A stretch of 64,000 nucleotides of DNA from Cohnella caldifontis. Lineage in GTDB: Bacteria > Bacillota > Bacilli > Paenibacillales > Paenibacillaceae. The notes beneath the pieces are model-generated. The model was not told the origin of the DNA. It saw nothing but the letters and a program-made list of their open reading frames with translations, and ran no database searches. The stretch covers positions 124,001-188,000 of the forward strand of contig NZ_JAQZSJ010000010.1 in the NCBI RefSeq assembly GCF_029360585.1, written 5' to 3'. This document shows, piece by piece, positions 34,970-44,012 of the stretch (positions are counted from its first letter, which is position 1; each line of letters opens with the position of its first letter). The position numbers and the translations under genes were made by a program.

Positions 34970-35759
34970 ACGATCCGCCTTCCCGTTCGCCGGATTCCTG
35001 CGGCCGGCCGAGCAGCTCCCCGTAACGTTCGAGCTGATCGAGGAAATGCCGGGACTTCAGCTGCAACCCCAAATGGGTGTCGATCCATCGGCGCATCGCC
35101 AGCTGCAGCTGCCGTTTGGAACTCTCCTTCACCGAAATGCTGCCCAAGCGGGACAGATCCAGCCGCACGAACAGCCGAAGCAGCTTCCATACCGCTTCTT
35201 CCAGCTCCAACGCGGCCGGATCGCGATGGCGGCAATTCGGGCAAAGCGCTCCGCCGGCCAAAGCGCCGAACCGGAACTCGCCTTCCGTCCTTCCGCAGTT
35301 CGCGCATTCGTCCAGCACGGGCAAGTACCCGGCGGCGCCTACGATTTTCATTTCATAGATTCGCAGAATGACGGACGGATCTTTGCCTTCCGCCAGCGCG
35401 GCGAGACAGCCTTTCAGCTGACGGAACAGAAAAGCGCCGGCCTCTTCTTCGCCGACGGCCCGATCCGTCAATTCGGCCGCGTAGGAAGCGTAAGCCGGCA
35501 ACTCCAAGCCTTCCCGCAAAGCCCGGAACGGCTCGATCACTTCGCCGCTGTTCAGCGTGCCGAGCGATCCCGATTTGTAGTACGAATACTCCCCGTATGT
35601 AAACAGCTGAGCAAGCGCGCCATAACGGCTTTTGGGCTTGCGGGCTCCCCGGATGACGACGCCTTGTTTGCCCGCGGATTCCGTCAGGAGATTGACGATT
35701 TTGTTGCCTTCCCCGTAATCCGTACTGCGGATGACGATCCCTTCCACCCGATACAGCAT
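34944..35759 (-). CDS. recO: DNA repair protein RecO
   Basis: A 271-residue mediator protein: N-terminal OB fold (LYRVEGIVIRSTDYGEGNKI), helical middle, and zinc-binding cysteines (CANCGRTEG and CPNCR, about residues 150-185). RecO loads RecA with RecR onto SSB-coated DNA. It sits between yqzL and glyQS as in B. subtilis. Its last codons overlap the glyQS promoter. Confidence 0.95.
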   Translation of the reverse strand: MLYRVEGIVIRSTDYGEGNKIVNLLTESAGKQGVVIRGARKPKSRYGALAQLFTYGEYSYYKSGSLGTLNSGEVIEPFRALREGLELPAYASYAAELTDRAVGEEEAGAFLFRQLKGCLAALAEGKDPSVILRIYEMKIVGAAGYLPVLDECANCGRTEGEFRFGALAGGALCPNCRHRDPAALELEEAVWKLLRLFVRLDLSRLGSISVKESSKRQLQLAMRRWIDTHLGLQLKSRHFLDQLERYGELLGRPQESGEREGGSFDNPDPVG

Positions 35760-35831
35760 AAGGCGTCTCCCCCCATCCGCGCCGGCGCGGATTCTCGCGG
35801 CCGCCCGGACATCCGCCGAGCGGCCGCCATG

Positions 35832-35990
35832 TCAGGACGGCAACGCTTCTCCCGCGGCGGAACCGTCCTCTTCGTCGGGACCGTCTTCGGCCGGCGGGCC
35901 GGCCATTCCCAGCGCATCCATTTCCTTATAAAGCAAATAGGCTTCAATGTCACCGGTTTGCGTAAACACGTGCCATGAGAAATCCCGCAC
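35832..35990 (-). CDS. yqzL: YqzL-like small protein
   Basis: A 52-residue protein starting at GTG 35990: RDFSWHVFTQTGDIEAYLLY then KEMDALGMAG and an acidic Pro-rich tail ending ALPS. It matches YqzL of Bacillus (LNFTWNVFSQTGNVDTYLLF type), a small protein always found between era and recO. GAGAGGATG lies upstream of the GTG. The function is unknown. Confidence 0.88.
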   Translation of the reverse strand: MRDFSWHVFTQTGDIEAYLLYKEMDALGMAGPPAEDGPDEEDGSAAGEALPS

Positions 35991-36090
35991 GCCGCTTCAT
36001 CCTCTCCGGTCGGAAATGAGTTGCTCCTACCCGGTTAGGATATCCGGCAACGCCCCCGGTATCCCTGACAACATTTGAGGCGAATGAGAT

Positions 36091-36987
36091 TCACTCCTGC
36101 CGGAAACCGAGCGATTTCAGCACGGATTCCCGATTGCGCCAATCTTTCTTCACCTTGACCCATAGCTCCAGAAAAATTTTGGACCCCAGCAGCTTCTCCA
36201 TGTCGAGGCGGGCCAGCTTGCCGATTTCCCGCAGCATAGCGCCCTGCTTGCCGATGACGATCCCTTTCTGGGAATCCCGTTCCACGTAAATGACGGCCCC
36301 GATCTGAACGACGCCGTTCTCGCCCGTCCCCATGCTTTCGATTTCGACGGCGACCGAATGCGGAATCTCTTCCCGGGTCAGCTGGAGGATTTTCTCGCGG
36401 ATCAATTCCGCGCAGACGAACTGTTCCGGATGGTCCGTCACCTGGTCGGCGGGGTAATACATCGGGCCTTCGTCGAGGTATTTGGCGATCTGCTCCAGCA
36501 GCGCGCCCACGTTATTTCCCTGCAGCGCCGATACCGGCACGATCTCCGCGAAGTCGTGCAGCTTGCGATAGGTTTCGATGACCGGCAGCAACGCCTCCGG
36601 ATGCACCTTGTCGATTTTATTCAGGACGAGGAACACCGGGGTGCTGACGGTTTTGAGCCGCTCGATGATGAAGCGGTCTCCGCCGCCGAGTTCTTCCGTC
36701 ACGTCGATGAGGAAGAGCACCGCGTCGACTTCTTCCAGCGCTCCGACGGCCGCCTGGACCATGTAGTCTCCCAGCTTGGAAAACGGCTTGTGGATGCCGG
36801 GCGTATCGAGGAACACGATCTGCATCTCGTCGGTCGTGTACACCCCGTGGATTTTGTTCCGGGTCGTCTGCGGCTTGTCGGACATAATCGCCACCTTCTG
36901 GCCGACCACCTGGTTCAGCAGCGTCGATTTGCCGACGTTCGGGCGGCCCACGATGGCCACGAACCCCGACTTGAATCCTTCTTTCAT
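36091..36987 (-). CDS. era: GTPase Era
   Basis: A 298-residue GTPase: G1 [14 protein letters not shown], switch region [15 protein letters not shown]3 [10 protein letters not shown]4 [10 protein letters not shown], then a C-terminal KH domain ([20 protein letters not shown]). Era binds the 3' end of 16S rRNA and helps small-subunit maturation. ATG 36987 (MKEGFKSGF) has GGGAGTG upstream; the GTG three codons earlier is too close to it. It follows cdd by one base. Confidence 0.96.
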   Translation of the reverse strand: MKEGFKSGFVAIVGRPNVGKSTLLNQVVGQKVAIMSDKPQTTRNKIHGVYTTDEMQIVFLDTPGIHKPFSKLGDYMVQAAVGALEEVDAVLFLIDVTEELGGGDRFIIERLKTVSTPVFLVLNKIDKVHPEALLPVIETYRKLHDFAEIVPVSALQGNNVGALLEQIAKYLDEGPMYYPADQVTDHPEQFVCAELIREKILQLTREEIPHSVAVEIESMGTGENGVVQIGAVIYVERDSQKGIVIGKQGAMLREIGKLARLDMEKLLGSKIFLELWVKVKKDWRNRESVLKSLGFRQE

Positions 36988-36988
36988 C

Positions 36989-37429
36989 CTAAACACTCCC
37001 TTGAGACTGCAAATCCGTCACCGTAAAAGCGCCGGGAAGCAGCTCCGCCACCGTCGTCCACCGATAGTCGCCCCGAAGGTTCCCGAGCACGACCGGCATG
37101 TCCGGCTTGCAAAGCTCGACCATTACCTGGCGGCAAATCCCGCAGGGGGTAATGGGCGTATCCGTATCGCCGATCACGGCGGCCACTTGAAATTCGCCCG
37201 GCTTCCTTCCGTCGGCGATCGCCCGGAACAGCGCCGTGCGCTCCGCGCAGTTGGTCGGGCCGTACGCGGCGTTCTCCACGTTGCAGCCCGCGTGCAGATG
37301 TCCGTCGGCGTCCATGAACACCGCTCCGACGCCGAAGCCGGAATACGGCACGTACGCTTTCTCCCGAGCCGCTTTGGCTGCTTCCAACAGCGCTTCGGCA
37401 TCCCATTCGTTCCGATTGCCCGTTTCCAT
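36989..37429 (-). CDS. cdd: Cytidine deaminase
   Basis: A 146-residue zinc hydrolase: [17 protein letters not shown], zinc and catalytic residues in [19 protein letters not shown] and PCGICRQVM. It deaminates cytidine and deoxycytidine to uridine forms in pyrimidine salvage. ATG at 37429 with GGGAGGAATCGGAC before it. Order dgkA-cdd-era is that of B. subtilis. Confidence 0.95.
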   Translation of the reverse strand: METGNRNEWDAEALLEAAKAAREKAYVPYSGFGVGAVFMDADGHLHAGCNVENAAYGPTNCAERTALFRAIADGRKPGEFQVAAVIGDTDTPITPCGICRQVMVELCKPDMPVVLGNLRGDYRWTTVAELLPGAFTVTDLQSQGSV

Positions 37430-37449
37430 GTCCGATTCCTCCCGATTCC

Positions 37450-37824
37450 CTATCCGAATATCGTCCGCCAAATCGGCGGACCCAATACGATGAGTCCGAC
37501 GGCAGCCGCGAAAACCGCCGCGATCAGCACGGCCCCCGCCGCCGCGTCTTTGGCCGCCTTGGCCAAAGGGTGATCCTGCGGCGAAGCCAGATCGACGACC
37601 CGCTCGACCGCCGTATTGATCATCTCGGCCGTCAGCACGATCGCCGCGGCCGCGCCGAGCCACAGCCAGTCCGCGGGTCCGACGCGCTGCCATATGCCGA
37701 GGACGGCGGCCGCAGCGGCCGCCGTCAAGTGGAATCGCATGTTGCGTTCGGAGCGGACCGCTTCCCGGATACCCCTAAGCGCGTGCCCGAACGCCGCGCT
37801 CCAACTGGAACGACGGCGGTTCAA
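37450..37824 (-). CDS. dgkA: Diacylglycerol/undecaprenol kinase DgkA
   Basis: A 124-residue membrane kinase: SERNMRFHLTAAAAA, then three membrane helices with AEMINTAVERVVDLASPQ (catalytic Glu and Asn) and KAAKDAAAGAVLIAAV. The Gram-positive form phosphorylates undecaprenol to recycle the cell-wall lipid carrier. TTG at 37824 overlaps the ybeY stop codon, so the genes are coupled. Confidence 0.92.
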   Translation of the reverse strand: MNRRRSSWSAAFGHALRGIREAVRSERNMRFHLTAAAAAAVLGIWQRVGPADWLWLGAAAAIVLTAEMINTAVERVVDLASPQDHPLAKAAKDAAAGAVLIAAVFAAAVGLIVLGPPIWRTIFG

Positions 37825-38366
37825 CGGGTCAGCCCCGCCTTGGCGAGAATGGCCTCCTGCTTGCCGAACATGATCCGCTCCTCTTCTTCCCCGCCGTGAT
37901 CGTAACCGAGCAAATGCAGGAACCCGTGCACGAACAGAAAGCCGAGCTCCCGCTCGAAGCTGTGGCCGTATTCCTCCGCTTGCGCCTCCGCGCGGGGAAC
38001 GGAGATGACGATGTCGCCCAGCATCTCGGCGAACGGATCGTAATCCTCGCCCGCGGCCGGTTCTTCGTCGCCTTCTTCGTCCTCGATGACTTCGTACTCG
38101 TCCGAGTAGACCACCGGCGGCTCCTCCCCGGCCGTCTCGCGGAGGGGGAAGCTGAGCACGTCCGTCGGTTTGTCCAGCCCGCGGTACTCGCGGTTCATCT
38201 CGCGGATGCCTTCGTCGTCGGTCAAGGTCAGCGTCACGACCCCGTCCTCCACGTTCTCGGCTTCCCCGGCGAGCCGAAGCAGCTCTTCGAGCAGCGCCAT
38301 CCAGGCTTCTTCCCGGGGGCCCGCGCCGCCTTCGCGTTCGTCGATCCATTCCAAATGCAGCGTCAT
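37821..38366 (-). CDS. ybeY: Endoribonuclease YbeY (rRNA maturation)
   Basis: A 181-residue metalloprotein with the YbeY zinc motif HGFLHLLGYDH near the C-terminus, and YRGLDKPTDVLSFPL and GDIVISVPRA before it. It processes the 3' end of 16S rRNA. An acidic insert (DEYEVIEDEEGDEEPAAGED) makes it about 25 residues longer than B. subtilis YbeY (yqfG). The start overlaps the yqfF stop by 4 nt (ATGA). Confidence 0.94.
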   Translation of the reverse strand: MTLHLEWIDEREGGAGPREEAWMALLEELLRLAGEAENVEDGVVTLTLTDDEGIREMNREYRGLDKPTDVLSFPLRETAGEEPPVVYSDEYEVIEDEEGDEEPAAGEDYDPFAEMLGDIVISVPRAEAQAEEYGHSFERELGFLFVHGFLHLLGYDHGGEEEERIMFGKQEAILAKAGLTR

Positions 38367-40612
38367 GACAGCTTCTCCTTTGGCTTGAACTCTTTCTCGT
38401 CGGGATATTCGATGCGCTGATGGAAGGTGCCGATGACCGTTTCTTTCAGCGATACGGCGACCCGGTCCAGCTCCCGCATCGTCAGGTCGCATTCGCCCAA
38501 CTGGCCGTCGTCCAGGCGGCCTTTGATGATTTTCGCGATCAGCTCTTCGATCTGCTCCACGGTCGGATGGTTCAGCGAACGGACGGCCGCCTCCACCGCG
38601 TCGGCGATGCCGATGATCGCCGCCTCTTTGGACTGCGCCTTCGGTCCGGGATAACGGAAATCATCCTCCGTATACGGGCATTCCTCCCCATTATCCTTCG
38701 CCTGCTTGACCGCTTTGTAGTAGAAAAATTTCAGGAACGTCGTGCCGTGATGCTGCTCCGCGATGTCGCGGATTTGCTTGGGCAGCTTGTACGCCTTCAG
38801 CATGTTGGCCCCGTCCTGGGCGTGGGCGATGATGATGGAGGCGCTGACTTTCGGATCCAGCTTGTCGTGGGGATTGTCCCCGCCGTTCTGGTTCTCGATG
38901 AAATAGAGCGGACGCTTCGTCTTGCCCACGTCGTGGTAGAAGGAGCCGACCCGGCACAGGAGGCCGTTGGCCCCCACCGCTTCCGCCGCGGCTTCCGACA
39001 GGTTGCCCACCATCAAGCTGTGATGGTAGGTGCCCGGCGTCTCGGTCAGCAGCTTGCGCAGCAGCGGATGGTTCGGATTGGACAGCTCCACCAGCTTGAG
39101 ATCGGACAGAATGCCGAACGTCACTTCGAAAAACGGCATCAGCCCGATCACCAGCACCGCCGTCAACAGCCCCCCCGCGAAAACGAAGGCGACCGACTGC
39201 ACGAGCTGCATCCGGTCCGGCGCCGGTTCGATCAAGCCCAAGGCCAGCACGGCGATGGAACCGAACAAGCTGACCATGATGCCCGCCTTCAAGATGGACG
39301 ATCGGCGGCTGGCCCGGTGAATCGCCATTACGGCCGTGAAAGAAACGACCCCGGCGATCGCGCCGTAATGGAAATCGAACAGATTGTCCTGGTTCACGTT
39401 CAAAATCACGCTGGCCAGCAAGCTGAACAGGAACGCGCTCAGCAGGCCGAAATTGACGTCGATGAGCAGCGTCACCATCATGCTGCCGAGCGCCACGGGC
39501 GCCAAATAGCCGATCCCGGGCCACTTATCGTTATGCATGAAGGCGATCAAATGCATGATCAAGATGTTCAGCGTATAAATAAGAAACAGCATGAGCCATT
39601 GGACGTTCGTCCGTTGCTGCGCCGCCCCGGCCGGAGCGGCCAGTTCCCCATAACCGTAAATCGCCAGCATGAAGAGAAGGGAGAGCAGCAGGACGCCGAG
39701 CTGAGGCCAATAGCTGCGGTGCTCTTTCAACAGCTCCAAATCGGTGAGAAGATCATAAATGTCCTGCGTGATGAGCTCGCCTTTGCGGACGATGACGTCG
39801 CCTTGCTTGATCAGCACCGGAGGCGTGTTTTTCTTCGCTTCGACCTTGGCGTCCTCCGTCGCCTTCTTGTCGTAGAACTTGTTCGGGAGGATGACGAGAC
39901 GGGCGAGTTCCTGCACGATTTCCCGCTGGGTTTTCAGGGACAGGGTGCTGGCGTTGACGAGCTCGGACACTTTGGTCCGGGCCGAGTCCGCTTCCATCAG
40001 CGGATCCCGGGTCAATTGGCGCACCACGTCGCGGCCGACGGTTTTCATGTCGGCGATCTGGTCGGACGTCAGGCGCGGCAGCTTGTAATACGTTTCCTCC
40101 GGCACCTTGTACATCTGCTCGTCCGTCACTTTGCGCATTTCCGCAAGCAGTTCGTCCGAATACGTTTCCGAACCCGAGGCCGAGGAAATGAAACCCTCGA
40201 TGTACCGGTCCACGAGGCCCGGAATGTCGCGGCGGTATATATCCACCTTGTCGGCTTCCGTGATCGAATCGTCCTGGTTCAATTGCTCGATGCGGCTGAA
40301 AATTTGATCCAACAGCGCCTCGTTGCGCAGCGGCACGATCGGATAAATCGGCCCCACGCTCTCCGCCGCTTTCTCCTGAGCCTCCAGCGTGGCGTTCTCG
40401 TCCGTGTACTGGTGCGGAGCCTTGATGTCCCGCTCGCTCTTCTCCCCCAGCGTGATGTTGTAGGTCTCCGGCACGAAACGGGAGGACAGGCTGGCATAGA
40501 ATAGAAGCACGAAAAGCAGGAGCAGAAGCCAGCGGATCCACAAGCTGACTTCCCACCCTGCTCGTTTCAGGGATAGAGGGGAGCCCGGCGAGCCGTTGTT
40601 CTTCGGACGCAT
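38363..40612 (-). CDS. yqfF: 7TM HD-domain phosphodiesterase PgpH (YqfF)
   Basis: A 749-residue membrane protein: one N-terminal helix, a large extracellular domain (residues about 50-300), seven membrane helices (about 300-485), then a cytoplasmic HD domain with HHSLMVGNLSEAAAE, FYHDVGKTKRP and AHAQDGANMLKAY, and NPHDKLDPKVSASIIIAH. PgpH enzymes degrade cyclic di-AMP. ATG 40612 (MRPKNNG) is favoured over 40621 by the GAAGGAG spacing. Order phoH-yqfF-ybeY-dgkA is conserved. Confidence 0.94.
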   Translation of the reverse strand: MRPKNNGSPGSPLSLKRAGWEVSLWIRWLLLLLFVLLFYASLSSRFVPETYNITLGEKSERDIKAPHQYTDENATLEAQEKAAESVGPIYPIVPLRNEALLDQIFSRIEQLNQDDSITEADKVDIYRRDIPGLVDRYIEGFISSASGSETYSDELLAEMRKVTDEQMYKVPEETYYKLPRLTSDQIADMKTVGRDVVRQLTRDPLMEADSARTKVSELVNASTLSLKTQREIVQELARLVILPNKFYDKKATEDAKVEAKKNTPPVLIKQGDVIVRKGELITQDIYDLLTDLELLKEHRSYWPQLGVLLLSLLFMLAIYGYGELAAPAGAAQQRTNVQWLMLFLIYTLNILIMHLIAFMHNDKWPGIGYLAPVALGSMMVTLLIDVNFGLLSAFLFSLLASVILNVNQDNLFDFHYGAIAGVVSFTAVMAIHRASRRSSILKAGIMVSLFGSIAVLALGLIEPAPDRMQLVQSVAFVFAGGLLTAVLVIGLMPFFEVTFGILSDLKLVELSNPNHPLLRKLLTETPGTYHHSLMVGNLSEAAAEAVGANGLLCRVGSFYHDVGKTKRPLYFIENQNGGDNPHDKLDPKVSASIIIAHAQDGANMLKAYKLPKQIRDIAEQHHGTTFLKFFYYKAVKQAKDNGEECPYTEDDFRYPGPKAQSKEAAIIGIADAVEAAVRSLNHPTVEQIEELIAKIIKGRLDDGQLGECDLTMRELDRVAVSLKETVIGTFHQRIEYPDEKEFKPKEKLS

Positions 40613-40629
40613 CCGGCACATCTCCTTCC

Positions 40630-41601
40630 TTATGATCGCTGATCCAGATCCTGATCGTAAGCCATGATGATTTTCTGAACGAGCGCGTGGCGGACGACGT
40701 CCTGCTCCGAGAAATGGACGAAACCGATCTCATCGATCGGGCTCAGGATACGCTCCGCTTCGATCAGACCCGACTTCTTTCCTTTCGGCAGGTCGATCTG
40801 GGTCACGTCTCCCGTGATGACCATATGGGAACCGAACCCAAGGCGGGTCAGGAACATTTTCATTTGTTCGGGCGTCGTGTTCTGGGCTTCGTCCAGGATG
40901 ATGAACGAATCGTCGAGCGTCCGGCCCCGCATGTACGCGAGCGGAGCGATCTCGATCATGCCGCGCTCCATCGCTTTGTTCACGCCGTCCGGGCCCATCA
41001 CGTCGTTCAGGGCGTCATAAAGCGGACGCAGGTACGGATCGACCTTCTCCTGAAGGTCGCCCGGCAGGAAGCCGAGGCTTTCGCCCGCTTCCACGGCGGG
41101 ACGGGTCAGCAGGATGCGCTTGATTTTGCCCTCTTTCAGGGCGGTAACCGCGCAGACGACCGCCAAGTAAGTTTTGCCGGTTCCGGCCGGCCCGATGCCG
41201 AACACGATGTCTTTTTTGCGGATCGTCGTCACGTAGTGGCGCTGGCCGAGCGTTTTGGGCACGATCGGTTTTCCGCGGTAGGTGGTCGTGATTTCCCCTT
41301 TGAAAAGCGACAGCAATTGATCCGCTTTCATCTCGCGCGCCAGCTCCCATGCATAGCGCACGTCCCGTTCGCCGGGCATGAGGCCCCCGCGGATGAGCTG
41401 CAGCAGCGTATCGAACAGCTGTTCCAGGGAGCGGACTTCCTCCGGCGGGCCTTCGACGACGATTTCCGCTTCGCGGGAATGGATCGCCGATTCCGTCTCG
41501 CCCTGGATCAAACGCAAATATTTATCCTGAGGCCCAAACAACGCCAGACCTTCAGCCGCATTCTGCAGCGGGATCGTCACGGTCGATTTCGGTTCTGCCA
41601 A
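40630..41601 (-). CDS. phoH: PhoH-like ATPase (PhoL/YbeZ type)
   Basis: A 323-residue ATPase: Walker A GPAGTGKTYLAVVCAV (about residue 140), Walker B FIILDEAQNTTPEQMKMFLT, and an N-terminal KH-like region. In many bacteria it works with YbeY in rRNA processing; here the two are separated by yqfF in one operon. Length normal. Confidence 0.95.
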   Translation of the reverse strand: MAEPKSTVTIPLQNAAEGLALFGPQDKYLRLIQGETESAIHSREAEIVVEGPPEEVRSLEQLFDTLLQLIRGGLMPGERDVRYAWELAREMKADQLLSLFKGEITTTYRGKPIVPKTLGQRHYVTTIRKKDIVFGIGPAGTGKTYLAVVCAVTALKEGKIKRILLTRPAVEAGESLGFLPGDLQEKVDPYLRPLYDALNDVMGPDGVNKAMERGMIEIAPLAYMRGRTLDDSFIILDEAQNTTPEQMKMFLTRLGFGSHMVITGDVTQIDLPKGKKSGLIEAERILSPIDEIGFVHFSEQDVVRHALVQKIIMAYDQDLDQRS

Positions 41602-41616
41602 AAAGCCTCATTCCCC

Positions 41617-42810
41617 CTACCCTGCGGGTGCTTGGACGATCGGCCGTTCGACGGCGATCGATTGCTCGACCTCGAAAAGTACGGTCAACACAACTTTACC
41701 ATTCTCCTTTTGTTCATGCAAAATGTTTTCCGACGTGATCCGGGCATCGGGCCCGCACCGGGAGAGCAATTCCTGCCGAGCCTGCCGCAGACCGGCTTCT
41801 TTCGCCTCCCCGGAGGTCAGCGAGTCGCGCACCGTCAGCACTTCCATTTCTTTCTCCTTCAAGATGCCGAACGGCAGCTGCCAGGAAAAAATGCGCCACG
41901 GGTGCACGGTCGTGCCCGTCCGCGATTCCGCATACGGAGCGCCGCCGTAACCGGAAATTTGCACCGCACGGCTTCCGATCACCAGATAAGTGCGCTCCTT
42001 CGACTCTCCGGTGAGCATTTTCTGTTGACGGGTCTGCGGGGAAACGATCCGCATTTCATGCCAGACGAGGCCCATGACTTTGCCTTCGGAGACGACGGCT
42101 TTGCGAAGCTCGCCGTCGCCCAGCCAGCCCGAGACGAGCACCTGTCCTTTGCGGACGCGGTCGTTGCGCTCCACGAGCGGCTTGCCGTTCTCCGCCACGA
42201 CGCGCGTGACGACGGCGTCTTCTTTCGCGACCAGATCGCGCGGACCCGCCGCGGATTTGGGGTCGGGCTTGGTCGCGTCCACGACGGTGATGATGACGCT
42301 TGTCCCCTTCTTTTCCACGCCGACCCAGGCCGCATCCGGCAGCTTCGCGGCCAGCTTCCGGGCCAGCGACTCCGCATCCGGCAGCCGCGGAAACCATTGG
42401 TAGCGATGCAGTCCTTCCTCTTGGGCCGCCTGCAGGATCCTTTCGGGCGGAATCAAAGATTCGCCTTCGACCTTGACCTGCCAGACGAACGTGGACAACA
42501 CGAACAGCAGCGCGGCGAACGCCAGCAGGCCTGCCGCGAACGTCTTGCGCCTCGACAGCCGCGCCAGTTGGAAGGGGAGTCCGCGCTTCTGGAGAATCCT
42601 CGTTCTGGCGCCGCATTTTTTGAGCAGGGGAGGCAATCGGAAAAAGTCCGGGATCGTCACCCCGAACGTCAGCTCGCCCGATTTCGCGTACGCGATATTC
42701 CATAACGCGATCCGCTCGGCTACCGCCAGGTTCAGAAAAGCCTGCGGATCCCCGCCGACCAGCTTGACCCATACGTACCCGCGAACCGTCGCCATCCATG
42801 TTCCTTTCAT
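41617..42810 (-). CDS. yqfD: Sporulation protein YqfD
   Basis: A 397-residue sporulation membrane protein: VRGYVWVKLVGGDPQAFLNL at the N-terminus, one membrane helix (AAGLLAFAALLFVLSTFVW, about residue 95), then an extracellular or forespore-facing region with LVWHEMRIVSPQ. Conserved with yqfC in spore formers, expressed in the mother cell. ATG 42810 (MKGTW) aligns with B. subtilis YqfD (MKNKW). Confidence 0.93.
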   Translation of the reverse strand: MKGTWMATVRGYVWVKLVGGDPQAFLNLAVAERIALWNIAYAKSGELTFGVTIPDFFRLPPLLKKCGARTRILQKRGLPFQLARLSRRKTFAAGLLAFAALLFVLSTFVWQVKVEGESLIPPERILQAAQEEGLHRYQWFPRLPDAESLARKLAAKLPDAAWVGVEKKGTSVIITVVDATKPDPKSAAGPRDLVAKEDAVVTRVVAENGKPLVERNDRVRKGQVLVSGWLGDGELRKAVVSEGKVMGLVWHEMRIVSPQTRQQKMLTGESKERTYLVIGSRAVQISGYGGAPYAESRTGTTVHPWRIFSWQLPFGILKEKEMEVLTVRDSLTSGEAKEAGLRQARQELLSRCGPDARITSENILHEQKENGKVVLTVLFEVEQSIAVERPIVQAPAG

Positions 42811-43064
42811 CGCAACCGCCCTTTCCCGCTTTCTTCCGGACCCTCTCCGTCGGGATCAATCGCCTGCATGTCCCGTCCCGACTCGGGTGCCGGTTTCTTA
42901 CGAGGCGGCTCCGGTTCCGTTCCGTACACCGCTTACGGCGGCTGAGCCTGCCACGTATGCCGCTTCGCAAGCCGATAAGAGCGGCTTGTCCGCCGCCGGA
43001 GCGCGAAGCCGGACCGGAGCAAGCCGCCGCCCCGCCCGGGGGCACGCCCCGTCATCGTTTGCCT

Positions 43065-43361
43065 TTACCCGGCAGGCTTGCCCTTCGGGTGCAGCGTCAC
43101 GCCCAATATCCGGCCCTCCACGAATACTTCTTCCGCCCCGATATTGCGGATGACCAACCCTTCCCCGGACACTTCCATCTCCCCGCGCTCCATCGCGAGC
43201 CGAAGCGACTCGGGGGAAAAATGGATCACCCCTCGATGGTTTTCCACCGTGAGCTGGATGCCGCCGATCATCGTGACGCGAGGAAGGTCGAGCGCCACAT
43301 CCTGGGGCAGATCGAGGATGGCGGCTGTCCATTTGCGCAGCTTGCGGCTGACTCGCGGCAT
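43065..43361 (-). CDS. yqfC: Sporulation protein YqfC
   Basis: A 98-residue protein: KWTAAILDLPQDVALDLPRV, TMIGGIQLTVENHRGVIHFS and LGVTLHPKGKPAG match YqfC of endospore formers. Its function in sporulation is undefined but it always precedes yqfD. ATG 43361 has GGAGGAGG 8 nt upstream. The 254-bp gap to yqfD holds nothing else I can identify. Confidence 0.9.
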   Translation of the reverse strand: MPRVSRKLRKWTAAILDLPQDVALDLPRVTMIGGIQLTVENHRGVIHFSPESLRLAMERGEMEVSGEGLVIRNIGAEEVFVEGRILGVTLHPKGKPAG

Positions 43362-43561
43362 CAGGCGGTCCTCCTCCCGTACGGTACAACATATGCGCGG
43401 GAATCCGCGTTTATGAAGCGGCAGCGCGGACACGCGAGGTTTGGGCGCTCGTGCGCACGGCGGTTTGGGCCGCTCGCCGGCGTGCGGCTCTCTTCGGCAG
43501 CCGACGGAAGTTGCAGCAGCACGAAACGCTCCGCATTTTTCGCGGAACCGCCTAAGGGGGA

Positions 43562-43897
43562 TGGACTTCGCCTCTGATGCGTGGATTGGGGGGCAGTTGA
43601 GAAAGAAAGTTTCGCAACTTCGTCTCTGCTCCGAGGATTGGGGGGCAGTTGAGAAAGAAAGTTTCGTAACTCCGTCTCTGTTGCGGGGATAGAGGGGGAG
43701 TTGAGAAAGAAAGTTTCGCAACTCCGTCTCTGCTCCGAGGATTGGGGGGCAGTTGAGAAAGAAAGTTTCGCAACTTCGTCTCTGCTCCGAGGATTGGGGG
43801 GCAGTTGAGAAAGAAAGTTTCGTAACTCCGTCTCTGTTGCGTGGATAGAGGGGCAGTTGAGTAAGAAAATTGCTTAATTTTATCTCAGGAGAGGGGT
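43562..43897. repeat. Array C: six tandem 52-bp hairpin repeats
   Basis: Copies begin at 43585, 43637, 43689, 43741, 43793 and 43845, always 52 bp apart; a 23-bp partial copy precedes them and the last copy is decayed. Each contains AGTTGAGAAA ... TTTCGCAACT (or TTTCGTAACT), an imperfect hairpin with one A-G mismatch, plus CGTCTCTGCTCCGAGG and a G-run. The rest of the 43362-44012 gap holds nothing else but the terminator at 43966. The open frame on the minus strand through it is an artefact of the repeats. Confidence 0.9.
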
Positions 43898-43965
43898 GAC
43901 AAAGGTAGTTGAGTTGCAAAGTTCAAGCCTGCAACGATGGGGGCAATATTGGCTGTCTAAACGTA

Positions 43966-43996
43966 AAAAGCCTGCCGCGGTAGGCGGCAGGCTTTT
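43966..43996 (-). terminator. Terminator of the nfeD-floA operon
   Basis: Perfect 13-bp stem AAAAGCCTGCCGC / GCGGCAGGCTTTT, 5-nt loop, giving a T-run in both directions. Confidence 0.88.
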
Positions 43997-44012
43997 GCGA
44001 CTGTGGCAGGAT

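Noticed and set aside
38420..40504. 694-residue plus-strand frame
   Set aside because: Antisense of yqfF; no ribosome site or family features.
43065..43919. 284-residue frame with repeated NFLSQLPLYPRNRDG-like units
   Set aside because: Only the last 98 residues are real (yqfC); the repeats are array C read through by chance.
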